A stretch of 64,000 bases of DNA, from NCBI RefSeq assembly GCF_029227915.1, contig NC_079881.1, positions 22,669,501 through 22,733,500 on the forward strand, given 5' to 3'. The notes beneath the pieces were generated by a model, which did no database searches, was not told the origin of the DNA, and saw only the letters and a list, made by a program, of their open reading frames with translations. The translations under genes were made by a program, and so were the position numbers. This DNA is from Hydractinia symbiolongicarpus (Eukaryota; Cnidaria; Hydrozoa; Anthoathecata; Hydractiniidae). The first letter of the stretch is position 1; each line of letters starts with the position of its first letter. Shown one piece after another: positions 24,081 through 37,895 of this stretch.

Positions 24081-25760
24081 CGGTTGGGTCACCTATCTGT
24101 ACCAACATGAATTTAACGATATTTTTCTCATATTACTAGGTTGCATCGCTTTTAACAGTGAAACGATTGACTGTGGCACATAATTGAACTGATTTTGGAC
24201 TGTGACCTTATAAATGTTATAAGTGAGACAATTGGACTCCAAGAAATAACATTCTTCTTAACTTGACATGATTGCCGAAACTCAGCGATTACACTGGCAG
24301 CTGTGGTAGCGCTTCATTTAAAAATTTAGATAAATAAGTAAATTTTTACTGTGGGACCAATCCTAGCCATTATCGCGCGCTGAAGAAACAGCGACAGTTT
24401 CAAAAACTGCATTTCATTGACTTTCTAACGGTGTCAGCCCGTTTGAGTTATAACGGTTGGGTCACATATTCGTACCAACATCTATTTAGCGATATTTGTC
24501 TGATATTACTAAGTTGCATCGCTTTTAACAATGAAACGATTGACTGTGGGACTTAATTGAACTAACTTTGGACTGCGACCTGATAAATATGATAAATGCA
24601 ACAATTGGACTCCAAGAAATAACATTCTTCTTGATTTGACATGATTGCCGGAACTCAGCAAATACACAAGGCGCTGTGGTAGCGCTTCAATTAAAAATTA
24701 AGATAAAAAAGTCATTTTTTACTGTGGGACCAATCCTAGCCGTTAGCGCGCTGAAGTAATAGAGACAGTTTCAAATACTACATTTCACTGACTTTCTAAC
24801 GGCGTCAGTCCGTTTGAGTTTCAACGGTTGGGTCACATATTTGTACCAAAAGGTATTTAGCGATATTTATCTGATATTACTAGGTTGCATCGCTTTTAGC
24901 AGTGAAACGTTTGACTGTGGGACTTAATTGAACTAATTTTGGACTGTGACCTGATAAATGTGATAAATGAACAAAATTGGACTCCAAGAAATAACATTCT
25001 TCTTAATTTGACATGATTGCCGGAACTCAGCGATTTCACTAGGCGCTGTGGTAGCGCTTCTTTTAAAAATTTAGATTAATGTGTCATTTCTTACTGTAGG
25101 ACCAATGCTAGCCGTTAGCGCGCGCTGAAGTAATAGAGACAGTTTCAAATACTACGTTTCACTGATTTTCTAACGGTGTCAGTCCGTTTGAGTTTCAACG
25201 GTTGGGTCACATATTCGTACCAACATGTATTTAGCGATATTTTTCTGATATTACTAGGTTGCATCGCTTTTAACAATGAAACGATTGACTGTGGGACTTA
25301 ATTGAACAAACTTTGGACTGCGACCTGATAAATATGATAAATGAGACAATTGGACTCCATGAAATAACATTCTTCTTAATTTGACAAGATTGCCGGAACT
25401 CACCGATTACACTGGGCGGTGTGGTAGCGCTTCTTTCAGAAATTTAGATTAATGAGTCATTTCTTACTGTGGGACCAATCCTAGCCGTTAGCGCGCGCTG
25501 AAGTAATAGAGACAGTTTCAAATACTACATTTCACTGATTTTGTAACGGTGTCAGTCCGTTTGAGTTTCAACGGTTGGGTCACATATTCGTACCAACATG
25601 TATTTAGCGATATTTTTCTGATATTACTAGGTTGCATCGCTTTTAACAATGAAACGATTGACTGTGGGACTTAATTGAACAAACTTTGGACTGCGACCTG
25701 ATAAATATGATAAATGAGATAATTGGACTCCAAGATATAACATTCTTCTTAATTTGACAT
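24081..25760. repeat. Satellite, transition segment between HOR blocks
   Basis: About 4.5 monomers of mixed subtypes lie between the 3-monomer block and the long HOR block. They resemble neighbours on both sides without a repeating order. Nothing else is seen. Confidence 0.8.
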
Positions 25761-28700
25761 GATTGCGGAACTCAGCGATTACACTGGGCGCTGCGATAGC
25801 GTTTCTTTTAGAAATTTAGATCAAAAAGTCATTTTTTTACTGTGGGACCAATCCTAGCCGTTAGCGCGCTGAAGTAATAGAGACAGTTTCAAATACTAAA
25901 TTTCACTGACTTTTAAACGGCGTAAGTCCGTTTGAATTTCAACGGTTGGGTCACATATTCGTACCAACATGTATTTAGCGATATTTAACTGATATTACTA
26001 GGTTGCATCGCTGTTAGCAGTGAAACGATTGACTGTGGGACTTAATTGAACTAATTTTGGACAGTGACCTGATAAATGTGATAAATGAAAAAAATTGGAC
26101 TCCAAGAAATAACATTCTTCTTAATTTGACATGAATGCCGGAACTCAGCGATTTCACTGGGCGCTGTGGTAGCGCTTCTTTTAAAAATTTACATTAATGA
26201 GTCATTTCTTACTGTGGGACCAATCCTAGCTGTTAGCGCGCGCTGAAGTAATAGAGGCAGTTTCAAATACTACATTTCACTGATTTTCTAACGGTGTCAG
26301 TCCGTTTCAGTTTCAATGGTTGGGTCACATATTCGTACCAACATGTATTTAGCGATATTTTTCTGATATTACTAGGTTGCATCGCTTTTAACAATGAAAC
26401 GATTGACTGTGGGACTTAATTGAACTAACTTTGGACTGCGACCTGATAAATATGATAAATGAGACAATTGGACTCAAAGAAATAACATTCTTCTTAATTT
26501 GACATGATTGCCGGAACTCAGCGATTACAGTAGGGGGGGGGTGTGGTAGCGCTTCTTTCAGAAATTTAGATTAATGAGTCATTTCTTACTGTGGGACCAA
26601 TCCAGCCGTTAGCACGCGCTGAAGTAATAGAGACAGTTTCAAATACCACATTTCAATGAATTTCTAACGGTGTCAGTCCGTTTGAGTTACAACGGTTGGA
26701 TCACTTATTCGTACCAACATGTATTTAACGATATTTTTCTCATATTACTAGGTTGCATCGCTTTTAACAGTGAAACGATTGACTGTGGCACATAATTGAA
26801 CTGATTTTGGACTGTGACCTTATAAATGTTATAAGTGAGACAATTGGACTCCAAGAAATAACATTCTTCTTAATTTGACATGATTGCCGAAACTCAGCGA
26901 TTACACTGGGCGCTGTGGTAGCGCTTCATTTAAAATTTAGATAAATAAGTCAATTTTTACTGTGGGACCAATCCTAGCCGTTAGCGCGCTGAAGTAATAG
27001 AGACAGTTTCAAATACTACATTTCACTGACTTTCTAACGGCGTCAGTCCGCTTGAGTTTCAACGGTTGGGTCACATATTCGTACCAACATGTATTTAGCG
27101 ATATTTAACTGATATTACTAGGTTGCATCGCTTTTAGCAGTGAAACGATTGACTGTAGGACTTAATTGAACTAATTTTGGACTGTGACCTGATAAATGTG
27201 AAAAATGAACAAAATTGGACTCCAAGAAATAACATTCTTCTTAATTTGACATGATTGCCGGAACTCAGCGATTACACTGGGCGCTGTGGTTGCGCTTCTT
27301 TTAGAAATTTAGATTAATGAGTCATTTCATACTGTGGGACCAATCCTAGCCGTTATCGCCGCTGAAGAAATACCGACAGTTTCAAAAACTACATTTCAAT
27401 GAATTTCTAACGGTGTCAGTTCGTTTGAGTTTCAACGGTTGGGTCACATATTCGTACTAACATGTATGTAGCGATATTTATCTGATATTACTAGGTTGCA
27501 TCGCTTTTAACAGTGAAACAATTGACTGTGGGACTTAATTGAACTAACTTTGGACTGTGAACTGATAAATGTGATAAATGAAAAAAATTGGACTCCAAGA
27601 ATAAACATTCTTCCTAATTTGACATAATTGCCGAAACTCAGCGATTACACTGGGCGCTGTGGTAGCGCTTCATTTAAAAATTTAGATATTTACGTCAATT
27701 TTTACTGTGGGACCAATCCTAGCCATTATCGCGCGCTGAAGAAACAGCGACAGTTTCCAAAACTGCATTTCATTGACTTTCTAACGGTGTCAGCCCGTTT
27801 GAGTTATAACGGTTGGGTCACATATTCGTACCAACATCTATTTAGCAATGTTTGTCTGATATTACTAAGTTGCATCGCTTTTAACAATGAAACGATTGAC
27901 TGTGGGACTTAATTGAACTAACTTTGGACTGCGACCTGATAAATATGATAAATGAGACAATTGGACTCCAAGAAATACCATTCTTCTTATTTTGACATGA
28001 TTGCCAGAACTCAGCGATTACACTGCTCGCTGTGGTAGCGCTTCTTTTAGAAATTTAGATTAATAAGTCATTTCTTACTGTGGGACCAATCCTAGCCGTT
28101 AGCGCGCGCTGAAATAATAGAGACAGTTTCAGATACTACATTTCACTGACTTTCTAACGGTGTCAGTCCGCTTGAGTTTCAACAGTTGGGACACATATTC
28201 GTACCAACATGTATTTAGCGATATTTATCTGATATTACTAGGTTGCATCGCTTTTAACAGTGACACGATGGACTGTGGGACTTAATTGAACTAACTTAGG
28301 ACTGTGAACTGATAAATGTGATAAATGAAAAAAATTGGACTCCAAGAAATAACATTCTTCTTAATTTGACATAATTGCCGGAACTCAGCGATTACACTAG
28401 ACGCTGTGGTAGCGCTTCATTTAAAAATTTAGATTAATAAGTCATTTTTTACTGTGGCACCAATCCTAGCCGTTATCGCGCGCTGAAGAAATACCGACAG
28501 TTTCAAAAACTACATTTTAATGAATTTCTAATAGTGTCATCCCGTTTGAGTTATAACGGTTGGGTCACATATTCGTACCAACATCTATTTAGCGATATTT
28601 GTCTGATATTACTAAGTTGCATCGCTTTTAACAATGAAACGATTGACTGTGGGACTTAATTGAACTAATTTTGGACTGCGACCTGATAAATATGATAAAT

Positions 28701-31700
28701 GAGACAATTGGACTCCAAGAAATAACATTCTTCTTAATTTGACATGATTGCCGGAACTCAGCGATTACACTGCTCGCTGTGGTAGCGCTTCTTTTAGAAA
28801 TTTAGATTAATAAGTCATTTCTTATAGTGGGACCAATCCTAGCCGTTATCGCGCGCTGAAGAAATACCGACAGTTTCAAAAACTACATTTTAATGAATTT
28901 CTAATAGTGTCAGCCCGTTTGAGTTATAACGGTTGGGTCACATATTCGTACCGACATCTATTTAGCGATATTTGTCTGATATTACTAAGTTGCATCGCTT
29001 TTAACAATGAAACGATTGACTGTGGGACTTAATTGAACTAATTTTGGACTGCGACCTGATAAATATGATAAATGAGACAATTGGACTCCAAGAAATAACA
29101 TTCTTCTTAATTTGACATGATTGCCGGAACTCAGCGATTACACTGCTCGCTGTGGTAGCGCTTCTTTTAGAAATTTAGATTAATAAGTCATTTCTTAATG
29201 TGGGACCAATCCTAGCCGTTAGCGCGCGCTGAAATAATAGAGACAGTTTCAAATACTACATTTCACTGACTTTCTAACGGTGTCAGTCCGTTTGAGTTTA
29301 AACGGTTGGGTCACATAATCGTACCAACATGTATTTAACGATATTTTTCTGATATTACTAGGTTGCATCGCTTTTAACAATGAAACGATTGACTGTGGGA
29401 CTTAATTGAACTAACTTTGGACTGCGACCAGATAAATATGATAAATGAGACAATTGGACTCCAAGAAATAACATTCTTCTTAATTTGACATGATTGCGGA
29501 ACTCAGCGATTACACTGGGCGCTGCGATAGCGTTTCTTTTAGAAATTTAGATCAAAAAGTCATTTTTTACTGTGGGACCAATCCTAGCCGTTAGCGCGCT
29601 GAAGTATTAGAGACAGTTTCAAATACTAAATTTCACTGACTTTTAAACGGCGTAAGTCCGTTTGAATTTCAACGGTTGGGTCACATATTCGTACCAACAT
29701 GTATTTAGCGATATTTAACTGATATTACTAGGTTGCATCGCTGTTAGCAGTGAAACGATTGACTGTGGGACTTAATTGAACTAATTTTGGACAGTGACCT
29801 GATAAATGTGATAAATGAAAAAAATTGGACTCCAAGAAATAACATTCTTCTTAATTTGACATGAATGCCGGAACTCAGCGATTTCACTGGGCGCTTTGGT
29901 AGCGCTTCTTTTAAAAATTTACATTAATGAGTCATTTCTTACTGTGGGACCTATCCTAGCTGTTAGCGCGCGCTGAAGTAATAGAGACAGTTTCAAATAC
30001 TACATTTCACTGATTTTCTAACGGTGTCAGTCCGTTTGAGTTTCAACGGTTGGGTCACCTATTCGTACCAACATTTATTTAGCGATATTTAACTGATATT
30101 ACTAGGTTGCATCGCTTTTAGCAGTGAAACGATTGACTGTGGGACTTAATTGAACTAATTTTGGACTGTGACCTGATAAATGTGATAAATGAAAAAAATT
30201 GGACTCCAAGAAATAACATTCTTCTTAATTTGACATGAATGCCGGAACTCAGCGATTTCACTGGGCGCTGTGGTAGCGCTTCTTTTAAAAATTTACATTA
30301 ATGAGTCATTTCTTACTGTGGGACCAATCCTAGCTGTTAGCGCGCGCTGAAGTAATAGAGGCAGTTTCAAATACTACATTTCACTGATTTTCTAACGGTG
30401 TCAGTCCGTTTCAGTTTCAACGGTTGGGTCACATATTCGTACCAACATGTATTTAGCGATATTTTTCTGATATTACTAGGTTGCATCGCTTTTAACAATG
30501 AAACGATTGACTGTGGGACTTAATTGAACTAACTTTGGACTGCGACCTGATAAATATGATAAATGAGACAATTGGACTCAAAGAAATAACATTCTTCTTA
30601 ATTTGACATGATTGCCGGAACTCAGCGATTACAGTAGGGGGGGGGTGTGGTAGCGCTTCTTTCAGAAATTTAGATTAATGAGTCATTTCTTACTGTGGGA
30701 CCAATCCAGCCGTTAGCACGCGCTGAAGTAATAGAGACAGTTTCAAATACCACATTTCAATGAATTTCTAACGGTGTCAGTCCGTTTGAGTTACAACGGT
30801 TGGATCACTTATTCGTACCAACATGTATTTAACGATATTTTTCTCATATTACTAGGTTGCATCGCTTTTAACAGTGAAACGATTGACTGTGGCACATAAT
30901 TGAACTGATTTTGGACTGTGACCTTATAAATGTTATAAGTGAGACAATTGGACTCCAAGAAATAACATTCTTCTTAATTTGACATGATTGCCGAAACTCA
31001 GCGATTACACTGGGCGCTGTGGTAGCGCTTCATTTAAAATTTAGATAAATAAGTCAATTTTTACTGTGGGACCAATCCTAGCCGTTAGCGCGCTGAAGTA
31101 ATAGAGACAGTTTCAAATACTACATTTCACTGACTTTCTAACGGCGTCAGTCCGCTTGAGTTTCAACGGTTGGGTCACATATTCGTACCAACATGTATTT
31201 AGCGATATTTAACTGATATTACTAGGTTGCATCGCTTTTAGCAGTGAAACGATTGACTGTAGGACTTAATTGAACTAATTTTGGACTGTGACCTGATAAA
31301 TGTGAAAAATGAACAAAATTGGACTCCAAGAAATAACATTCTTCTTAATTTGACATGATTGCCGGAACTCAGCGATTACACTGGGCGCTGTGGTTGCGCT
31401 TCTTTTAGAAATTTAGATTAATGAGTCATTTCATACTGTGGGACCAATCCTAGCCGTTATCGCCGCTGAAGAAATACCGACAGTTTCAAAAACTACATTT
31501 CAATGAATTTCTAACGGTGTCAGTTCGTTTGAGTTTCAACGGTTGGGTCACATATTCGTACTAACATGTATGTAGCGATATTTATCTGATATTACTAGGT
31601 TGCATTGCTTTTAACAGTGAAACAATTGACTGTGGGACTTAATTGAACTAACTTTGGACTGTGAACTGATAAATGTGATAAATGAAAAAAATTGGACTCC

Positions 31701-34700
31701 AAGAATAAACATTCTTCCTAATTTGACATAATTGCCGGAACTCAGCGATTACACTGGGCGCTGTGGTAGCGCTTCATTTAAAAATTTAGATTAATAAGTC
31801 ATTTTTTACTTTGGGACCAATCCTAGCCGTTATCGCCCGCTGAAGAAATACCGACAGTTTCAAAAACTACATTTCAATGAATTTCTAACGGTGTCAGTCC
31901 GTTTGAGTTTCAACGGTTGGGTCACCTATTTGTACCAACATGAATTTAACAATATTTTTCTCATATTACTAGGTTGCATCGCTTTTAACAGTGAAACGAT
32001 TGACTGTGGCACATAATTGAACTGATTTTGGACTGTGACCTTATAAATGTTATAAGTGAGACATTTGGACTCCAAGAAATAACATTCTTCTTAACTTGAC
32101 ATGATTGCCGAAACTCAGCGATTACACTGGGCGCTGTGGTAGCGCTTCATTTAAAAATTTAGATATTTACGTCAATTTTTACTGTGGGACCAATCCTAGC
32201 CATTATCGCGCGCTGAAGAAACAGCGACAGTTTCCAAAACTGCATTTCATTGACTTTCTAACGGTGTCAGCCCGTTTGAGTTATAACGGTTGGGTCACAT
32301 ATTCGTACCAACATCTATTTAGCAATGTTTGTCTGATATTACTAAGTTGCATCGCTTTTAACAATGAAACGATTGACTGTGGGACTTAATTGAACTAACT
32401 TAGGACTGTGAACTGATAAATGTGATAAATGAAAAAAATTGGACTCCAAGAAATAACATTCTTCTTAATTTGACATAATTGCCGGAACTCAGCGATTACA
32501 CTAGACGCTGTGGTAGCGCTTCATTTAAAAATTTAGATTAATAAGTCATTTTTTACTGTGGCACCAATCCTAGCCGTTATCGCGCGCTGAAGAAATACCG
32601 ACAGTTTCAAAAACTACATTTTAATGAATTTCTAATAGTGTCATCCCGTTTGAGTTATAACGGTTGGGTCACATATTCGTACCAACATCTATTTAGCGAT
32701 ATTTGTCTGATATTACTAAGTTGCATCGCTTTTAACAATGAAACGATTGACTGTGGGACTTAATTGAACTAATTTTGGACTGCGACCTGATAAATATGAT
32801 AAATGAGACAATTGGACTCCAAGAAATAACATTCTTCTTAATTTGACATGATTGCCGGAACTCAGCGATTACACTGCTCGCTGTGGTAGCGCTTCTTTTA
32901 GAAATTTAGATTAATAAGTCATTTCTTATAGTGAGACCAATCCTAGCCGTTATCGCGCGCTGAAGAAATACCGACAGTTTCAAAAACTACATTTTAATGA
33001 ATTTCTAATAGTGTCAGCCCGTTTGAGTTATAACGGTTGGGTCACATATTCGTACCGACATCTATTTAGCGATATTTGTCTGATATTACTAAGTTGCATC
33101 GCTTTTAACAATGAAACGATTGACTGTGGGACTTAATTGAACTAATTTTGGACTGCGACCTGATAAATATGATAAATGAGACAATTGGACTCCAAGAAAT
33201 AACATTCTTCTTAATTTGACATGATTGCCGGAACTCAGCGATTACACTGCTCGCTGTGGTAGCGCTTCTTTTAGAAATTTAGATTAATAAGTCATTTCTT
33301 AATGTGGGACCAATCCTAGCCGTTAGCGCGCGCTGAAATAATAGAGACAGTTTCAAATACTACATTTCACTGACTTTCTAACGGTGTCAGTCCGTTTGAG
33401 TTTAAACGGTTGGGTCACATAATCGTACCAACATGTATTTAACGATATTTTTCTGATATTACTAGGTTGCATCGCTTTTAACAATGAAACGATTGACTGT
33501 GGGACTTAATTGAACTAACTTTGGACTGCGACCAGATAAATATGATAAATGAGACAATTGGACTCCAAGAAATAACATTCTTCTTAATTTGACATGATTG
33601 CGGAACTCAGCGATTACACTGGGCGCTGCGATAGCGTTTCTTTTAGAAATTTAGATCAAAAAGTCATTTTTTACTGTGGGACCAATCCTAGCCGTTAGCG
33701 CGCTGAAGTATTAGAGACAGTTTCAAATACTAAATTTCACTGACTTTTAAACGGCGTAAGTCCGTTTGAATTTCAACGGTTTGGTCACATATTCGTACCA
33801 ACATGTATTTAGCGATATTTAACTGATATTACTAGGTTGCATCGCTGTTAGCAGTGAAACGATTGACTGTGGGACTTAATTGAACTAATTTTGGACAGTG
33901 ACCTGATAAATGTGATAAATGAAAAAAATTGGACTCCAAGAAATAACATTCTTCTTAATTTGACATGAATGCCGGAACTCAGCGATTTCACTGGGCGCTT
34001 TGGTAGCGCTTCTTTTAAAAATTTACATTAATGAGTCATTTCTTACTGTGGGACCTATCCTAGCTGTTAGCGCGCGCTGAAGTAATAGAGACAGTTTCAA
34101 ATACTACATTTCACTGATTTTCTAACGGTGTCAGTCCGTTTGAGTTTCAACGGTTGGGTCACCTATTCGTACCAACATTTATTTAGCGATATTTAACTGA
34201 TATTACTAGGTTGCATCGCTTTTAGCAGTGAAACGATTGACTGTGGGACTTAATTGAACTAATTTTGGACTGTGACCTGATAAATGTGATAAATGAAAAA
34301 AATTGGACTCCAAGAAATAACATTCTTCTTAATTTGACATGAATGCCGGAACTCAGCGATTTCACTGGGCGCTGTGGTAGCGCTTCTTTTAAAAATTTAC
34401 ATTAATGAGTCATTTCTTACTGTGGGACCAATCCTAGCTGTTAGCGCGCGCTGTAGTAATAGAGGCAGTTTCAAATACTACATTTCACTGATTTTCTAAC
34501 GGTGTCAGTCCGTTTCAGTTTCAACGGTTGGGTCACATATTCGTACCAACATGTATTTAGCGATATTTTTCTGATATTACTAGGTTGCATCGCTTTTAAC
34601 AATGAAACGATTGACTGTGGGACTTAATTGAACTAACTTTGGACTGCGACCTGATAAATATGATAAATGAGACAATTGGACTCAAAGAAATAACATTCTT

Positions 34701-37700
34701 CTTAATTTGACATGATTGCCGGAACTCAGCGATTACAGTAGGGGGGGTGTGGTAGCGCTTCTTTCAGAAATTTAGATTAATGAGTCATTTCTTACTGTTG
34801 GACCAATCCAGCCGTTAGCGCGCGCTGAAGTAATAGAGACAGTTTCAAATACCACATTTCAATGAATTTCTAACGGTGTCAGTCCGTTTGAGTTACAACG
34901 GTTGGATCACTTATTCGTACCAACATGTATTTAACGATATTTTTCTCATATTACTAGGTTGCATCGCTTTTAACAGTGAAACGATTGACTGTGGCACATA
35001 ATTGAACTGATTTTGGACTGTGACCTTATAAATGTTATAAGTGAGACAATTGGACTCCAAGAAATAACATTCTTCTTAATTTGACATGATTGCCGAAACT
35101 CAGCGATTACACTGGGCGCTGTGGTAGCGCTTCATTTAAAATTTAGATAAATAAGTCAATTTTTACTGTGGGACCAATCCTAGCCGTTAGCGCGCTGAAG
35201 TAATAGAGACAGTTTTAAATACTACATTTCACTGACTTTCTAACGGCGTCAGTCCGTTTGAGTTTCAACGGTTGGGTCACATATTCGTACCAACATGTAT
35301 TTAGCGATATTTAACTGATATTACTAGGTTGCATCGCTTTTAGCAGTGAAACGATTGACTGTAGGACTTAATTGAACTAATTTCGGACTGTGACCTGATA
35401 AATGTGATAAATGAACAAAATTGGACTCCAAGAAATAACATTCTTCTTAATTTGACATGATTGCCGGAACTCAGCGATTACACTGGGCGCTGTGGTTGCG
35501 CTTCTTTTAGAAATTTAGATTAATGAGTCATTTCATACTGTGGGACCAATCCTAGCCGTTAGCGCGCGCTGAAGTAATAGAGACAGTTTCAAATACTACA
35601 TTTCAATGACTTTCTGACGGTGTCAGTTCGTTTGAGTTTCAACGGTTGGGTCACATATTCGTACTAACATGTATTTAGCGATATTTATCTGATATTACTA
35701 GGTTGCATCGCTTTTAACAGTGAAACAATTGACTGTGGGACTTAATTGAACTAACTTTGGACTGTGAACTGATAAATGTGATAAATGAAAAAAATTGGAC
35801 TCCAAGAATAAACATTCTTCCTAATTTGACATAATTGCCGGAACTCAGCGATTACACTGGGCGCTGTGGTAGCGCTTCATTTAAAAATTTAGATTAATAA
35901 GTCATTTTTTACTTTGGGACCAATCCTAGCCGTTATCGCCCGCTGAAGAAATACCGACAGTTTCAAAAACTACATTTCAATGAATTTCTAACGGTGTCAG
36001 TCCGTTTGAGTTTCAACGGTTGGGTCACCTATTTGTACCAACATGAATTTAACAATATTTTTCTCATAATACTAGGTTGCATCGCTTTTAACAGTGAAAC
36101 GATTGACTGTGGCACATAATTGAACTGATTTTGGACTGTGACCTTATAAATGTTATAAGTGAGACATTTGGACTCCAAGAAATAACATTCTTCTTAACTT
36201 GACATGATTGCCGAAACTCAGCGATTACACTGGGCGCTGTGGTAGCGCTTCATTTAAAAATTTAGATATTTACGTCAATTTTTACTGTGGGACCAATCCT
36301 AGCCATTATCGCGCGCTGAAGAAACAGCGACAGTTTCCAAAACTGCATTTCATTGACTTTCTAACGGTGTCAGGCCGTTTGAGTTATAACGGTTGGGTCA
36401 CATATTCGTACCAACATCTATTTAGCAATGTTTGTCTGATATTACTAAGTTGCATCGCTTTTAACAATGAAACGATTGACTGTGGGACTTAATTGAACTA
36501 ACTTTGGACTGCGACCTGATAAATATGATAAATGAGACAATTGGACTCCAAGAAATACCATTCTTCTTAATTTGACATGATTGCCAGAACTCAGCGATTA
36601 CACTGCTCGCTGTGGTAGCGCTTCTTTTAGAAATTTAGATTAATAAGTCATTTCTTACTGTGGGAGCAATCCTAGCCGTTAGCGCGCGCTGAAATAATAG
36701 AGACAGTTTCAAATACTACATTTCACTGACTTTCTAACGGTGTCAGTCCGTTTGAGTTTCAACGGTTGGGACACATATTCGTACCAACATGTATTTAGCG
36801 ATATTTATCTGATATTACTAGGTTGCATCGCTTTTAACAGTGACACGATGGACTGTGGGACTTAATTGAACTAACTTAGGACTGTGAACTGATAAATGTG
36901 ATAAATGAAAAAAAATGGACTCCAAGAAATAACATTCTTCTTAATTTGACATAATTGCCGGAACTCAGCGATTACACTAGACGCTGTGGTAGCGCTTCAT
37001 TTAAAAATTTAGATTAATAAGTCATTTTTTACTGTGGCACCAATCCTAGCCGTTATCGCGCGCTGAAGAAATACCGACAGTTTCAAAAACTACATTTTAA
37101 TGAATTTCTAATAGTGTCAGCCCGTTTGAGTTATAACGGTTGGGTCACATATTCGTACCAACATCTATTTAGCGATATTTGTCTGATATTACTAAGTTGC
37201 ATCGCTTTTAACAATGAAACGATTGACTGTGGGACTTAATTGAACTAATTTTGGACTGCGACCTGATAAATATGATAAATGAGACAATTGGACTCCAAGA
37301 AATAACATTCTTCTTAATTTGACATGATTGCCGGAACTCAGCGATTACACTGCTCGCTGTGGTAGCGCTTCTTTTAGAAATTTAGATTAATAAGTCATTT
37401 CTTAATGTGGGACCAATCCTAGCCGTTATCGCGCGCTGAAGAAATACCGACAGTTTCAAAAACTACATTTTAATGAATTTCTAATAGTGTCAGCCCGTTT
37501 GAGTTATAACGGTTGGGTCACATATTCGTACCAACATCTATTTAGCGATATTTGTCTGATATTACTAAGTTGCATCGCTTTTAACAATGAAACGATTGAC
37601 TGTGGGACTTAATTGAACTAATTTTGGACTGCGACCTGATAAATATGATAAATGAGACAATTGGACTCCAAGAAATAACATTCTTCTTAATTTGACATGA

Positions 37701-37895
37701 TTGCCGGAACTCAGCGATTACACTGCTCGCTGTGGTAGCGCTTCTTTTAGAAATATAGATTAATAAGTCATTTCTTAATGTGGGACCAATCCTAGCCGTT
37801 AGCGCGCGCTGAAATAATAGCGACATTTTCAAATACTACATTTCACTGACTTTCTAACGGTGTCAGTCCGTTTGAGTTTAAACGGTTGGGTCACA
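25761..37895. repeat. Satellite long HOR block, 12-monomer unit (4,477 bp) with monomer dropouts
   Basis: There are three copies. A GATTGCGGAACTC variant starts them at 25761, 29492 and 33596. A G-run variant (G9, G9, G7) lies at 26533, 30637 and 34741, and a TTAGATATTTACGTC variant lies near 27680, 32160 and 36260. From first marker to G-run is 772, 1,145 and 1,145 bp. From G-run to the start of the third marker's monomer frame is 1,095, 1,468 and 1,467 bp. From there to the next start is 1,864 and then 1,491 bp. Adding the longest version of each segment gives 4,477 bp, or 12 monomers. Copy 1 lacks two monomers and copy 2 lacks a different one. Copy 3 is complete until it diverges near 37895. 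Confidence 0.9.

Noticed and set aside
26533-26541. G9 run as a G-quadruplex
   Set aside because: It is a single G tract (9, 9 and 7 bases in the three copies) without the further G runs needed nearby. It was used only as a marker.
27628-27912. A 94-codon plus-strand open frame repeated nearly unchanged at 32105-32389 and 36208-36492
   Set aside because: It lies wholly inside a satellite monomer and recurs only because the long HOR recurs. Most other monomers break the frame and the product has no recognisable domain.
37581-37832. Minus-strand open frames of 63-85 codons with a common C-terminus (10741-10998, 12232-12423, 37581-37832, 38328-38549, 39727-39978, 45576-45782)
   Set aside because: These are the same antisense stretch of the monomer in different copies. 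The shared ending is the satellite sequence itself, and frames close in most monomers.
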